Source of the DNA: an uncultured Prevotella sp.
Lineage (GTDB): Bacteria > Bacteroidota > Bacteroidia > Bacteroidales > Bacteroidaceae
DNA: 24,034 bases
Direction: 5' to 3'
NCBI GenBank assembly: GCA_905234355.1
Contig: CAJOHP010000006.1
Coordinates: forward strand, 1 to 24,034
Positions 22,814 through 24,034 of this stretch are shown here, in pieces (within the stretch, counting starts at the first letter, position 1; the number at the start of each line of letters is the position of its first letter). The notes under the pieces were generated by a model, which was not told the DNA's origin, made no database searches, and saw only the letters and a program-made list of their open reading frames with translations. The position numbers and the translations under genes were made by a program.

Positions 22814-23431
22814 ATGGGGTCAGTAGCATTTACACAATGGGTACAACATATTGGACAGCCTATTTCGGACAGGCTAGAGGAATGCGGCTTTATCCGCAAG
22901 ATTCCAACGTATGGGCTAAAGAACCAGGCAACGTTCCGTTTGATTGACAACTACACGCTGTTCTATCTGAAGTTCGTGAAGCACAACACTGCCAACGATG
23001 AGCAATTCTGGAGCCACAATTACCTGTCGAGCTTGCGGTCTGCCTGGGTCGGTTTGACCTTTGAGCGTCTGTGTTTCCAGCATATTCGCCAAATCAAAAT
23101 GGCACTTGGCATCAGCGGAGTAGTGACAAACGTATTTGCATGGCGAGTGGGACTGGGTGCTGACGGGAGGAAAGGTGCACAGATAGACATGCTCATAGAC
23201 AGGGCTGACAACATGGTGAATATCTGTGAAATGAAATTCTCACATAACGAATATACTGTGACTAAAGACGATGCAGATAGCTTGCACCATAAGGCGGAGT
23301 GTTTCATCGCCGAAACAGGATGTAAGAAATCTGTAAGCCTTACTATGGTCACTGTGTCAGGGATTGCCCACGCTGGATATTGGAGTGAGATACACAACAA
23401 CATCACTTCAGAAGACCTATTCAAGGCATAG
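22814..23431 (+). pseudogene. 5'-truncated ATPase/DUF234-type protein (C-terminal nuclease part)
   Basis: The 205-residue frame matches only the C-terminal part of the Bacteroidales AAA ATPase proteins with a PD-(D/E)XK-like DUF234 domain, which are normally about 450-500 residues. Recognisable segments: RLEECGFIRK (end of the winged-helix linker), FRLIDNYTLFYLKFV, GAQIDMLIDRADNMVNICEMKFS (Asp and Glu-x-Lys of the nuclease motif), and SLTMVTVSGIAHAGYW. The P-loop ATPase domain is absent, and nothing upstream resembles it; the gap to the GH106 stop is 30 bp. Family similarity begins right after the repeat copy at 22855-22874. The ATG at 22814 is nominal. Base composition is more AT-rich than in the genes to the left. 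Probably a decayed remnant, though a short product cannot be excluded. Confidence 0.8.
22855..22874. repeat. Inverted copy of the 17885-17904 repeat
   Basis: ACAGCCTATTTCGGACAGGC is the exact reverse complement of 17885-17904. It lies at the 5' edge of the recognisable part of the truncated ATPase gene. Confidence 0.8.
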
Positions 23432-23458
23432 TCTCAGACGTATTTGTTTCAATGTATA

Positions 23459-23501
23459 GGCAGTCAGTTGGTATAAAAATTCCAATGACTGCCATTTTTT
23501 A
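23459..23501 (+). terminator. Rho-independent terminator after the pseudogene
   Basis: GGCAGTCA (23459-23466) pairs with TGACTGCC (23486-23493), with an inner TTGG/CCAA stem (23468-23471 / 23482-23485) and a bulged G. It is followed by ATTTTTTAG. Confidence 0.9.
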
Positions 23502-23552
23502 GTTTACCTTTCCCGTTCTTATTCGTGTTAATAGCAGAAGTGCATCAATAAA

Positions 23553-24034
23553 ATGGAATCGCAAGACTTTCAAAATATCGCAACATCCGTTCGTCCAAAG
23601 CTGATGAATCTCTGCCGGAGTTTCTTCGACAAGCAGGAACTGGCCTACGACGCGGAGGATGCCGTACAAGAAACGCTTTTGCGTCTGTGGCAAATGCAAG
23701 ACAGACTTAGCGATTATCAGAAGCCCGAAGCACTGGCTATGTTGATTGCAAAGAATGTGTGCATTGACATCTTGAAACTCAATAAAGAGCAACATGAGCC
23801 GCTTGACGAGACCAGCAACATCATCGGAAACGTACAGGCTGATCAGTCGATGATAACTCACGACACCGAGCAGATAATAAGCAATGCTTTGGCAAAATTG
23901 CCGAGAACGCAACAGCGAATGTTGATGATGCGAGCCGAAGGAATGTCAATGGTGGAAATTGCTACAACCTGCAATGCAACGCCTACCAGCACAAAGACGA
24001 TGATATGCGCTGCAAGAAAGAAAATGATGGAAAT
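23553..24034 (+). CDS. ECF-type RNA polymerase sigma factor, 5' part
   Basis: An open frame from ATG 23553 reads to the window end without a stop, 160 full codons (MESQDFQNIATSVRPKLMNL at the start). Sigma region 2 shows as YDAEDAVQETLLRLWQM with CIDILK, and region 4 as ALAKLPRTQQRMLMMRAEGMSM followed by VEIATTCNATPTSTKTMI, a helix-turn-helix. This is the layout of extracytoplasmic-function sigma-70 factors, which in Bacteroidales often pair with an anti-sigma factor and TonB-dependent receptor; whether one follows is outside the window. It has a 5' gap of ~50 bp after a terminator, with a weak -7-like TACCTTTC at 23505-23512. Codon use is AT-richer than in the left part. The target regulon is unknown. 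Confidence 0.88.
   Translation, partial: MESQDFQNIATSVRPKLMNLCRSFFDKQELAYDAEDAVQETLLRLWQMQDRLSDYQKPEALAMLIAKNVCIDILKLNKEQHEPLDETSNIIGNVQADQSMITHDTEQIISNALAKLPRTQQRMLMMRAEGMSMVEIATTCNATPTSTKTMICAARKKMME

Noticed and set aside
23499..23912. 137-codon minus-strand frame
   Set aside because: It is antisense to the sigma factor gene, whose region 2 and region 4 motifs are clear on the plus strand.

Overview
The window looks like chromosome of a fairly GC-rich Bacteroidales bacterium, most likely Prevotellaceae. Evidence: promoters have the Bacteroidetes form (TTTG-like -33 and TAnnTTTG -7, e.g. 19227-19258 and 18284-18315); start codons are preceded by A-rich stretches rather than strong Shine-Dalgarno sites; and the content is typical of the group (Bacteroides-type HU-related protein, DUF4468-like secreted protein, GH106 rhamnosidase, thrA next to a phosphoglycerate-mutase-like homoserine kinase). 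No rRNA, tRNA, CRISPR array, phage or intact insertion sequence was seen.

Layout. 1-7009 (+ strand) is envelope and housekeeping: the 3' part of a GDP-L-fucose synthase gene, then a promoter and a tight lpxA-miaA-PBP1A run (2-bp gap, then 8-bp overlap), a pair of tandem hairpin repeats, and a Pif1/RecD-like helicase. 7010-11993 (- strand) is a probable four-gene uronate operon read right to left: an orphan galactitol-family PTS IIC permease, a KduI isomerase carrying a signal peptide, an ExuT-like MFS hexuronate transporter and a secreted DUF4468-like protein, ended by a Rho-independent terminator. 12047-13838 (+) is a Na/Pi cotransporter with a C-terminal PhoU-like domain, preceded by a 49-bp nested palindrome that can be read as two opposed Pho-box-like direct repeats. 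13854-17576 (-) holds thrA and the proposed homoserine kinase. 17577-18434 is gene-free and rich in repeats: two 32-bp repeats with a TTGTGCACAA palindrome, a hairpin element, and six 22-bp units that form five triloop hairpins with compensatory changes. An HU-related gene with its terminator follows, then about 300 bp of structured intergenic DNA, then a 1163-residue GH106 alpha-L-rhamnosidase. From about 22790 the base composition becomes more AT-rich: a 5'-truncated ATPase/nuclease-family pseudogene whose break lies at a copy of the 17885-17904 repeat, then a terminator and the start of an ECF sigma factor gene that runs off the window.

How it fits together. The KduI/transporter operon and the GH106 enzyme both point to use of pectin-type plant polysaccharides. 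In the proposed model unsaturated uronates released outside the cytoplasm are isomerised in the periplasm by the exported KduI, and the product is imported by the MFS and/or IIC permease. The most unusual items are the exported KduI, the PTS IIC without visible phosphotransfer partners, the covarying 22-bp hairpin array, the Pho-box-like palindrome, and the repeat shared between the thrA-HU gap and the pseudogene break.
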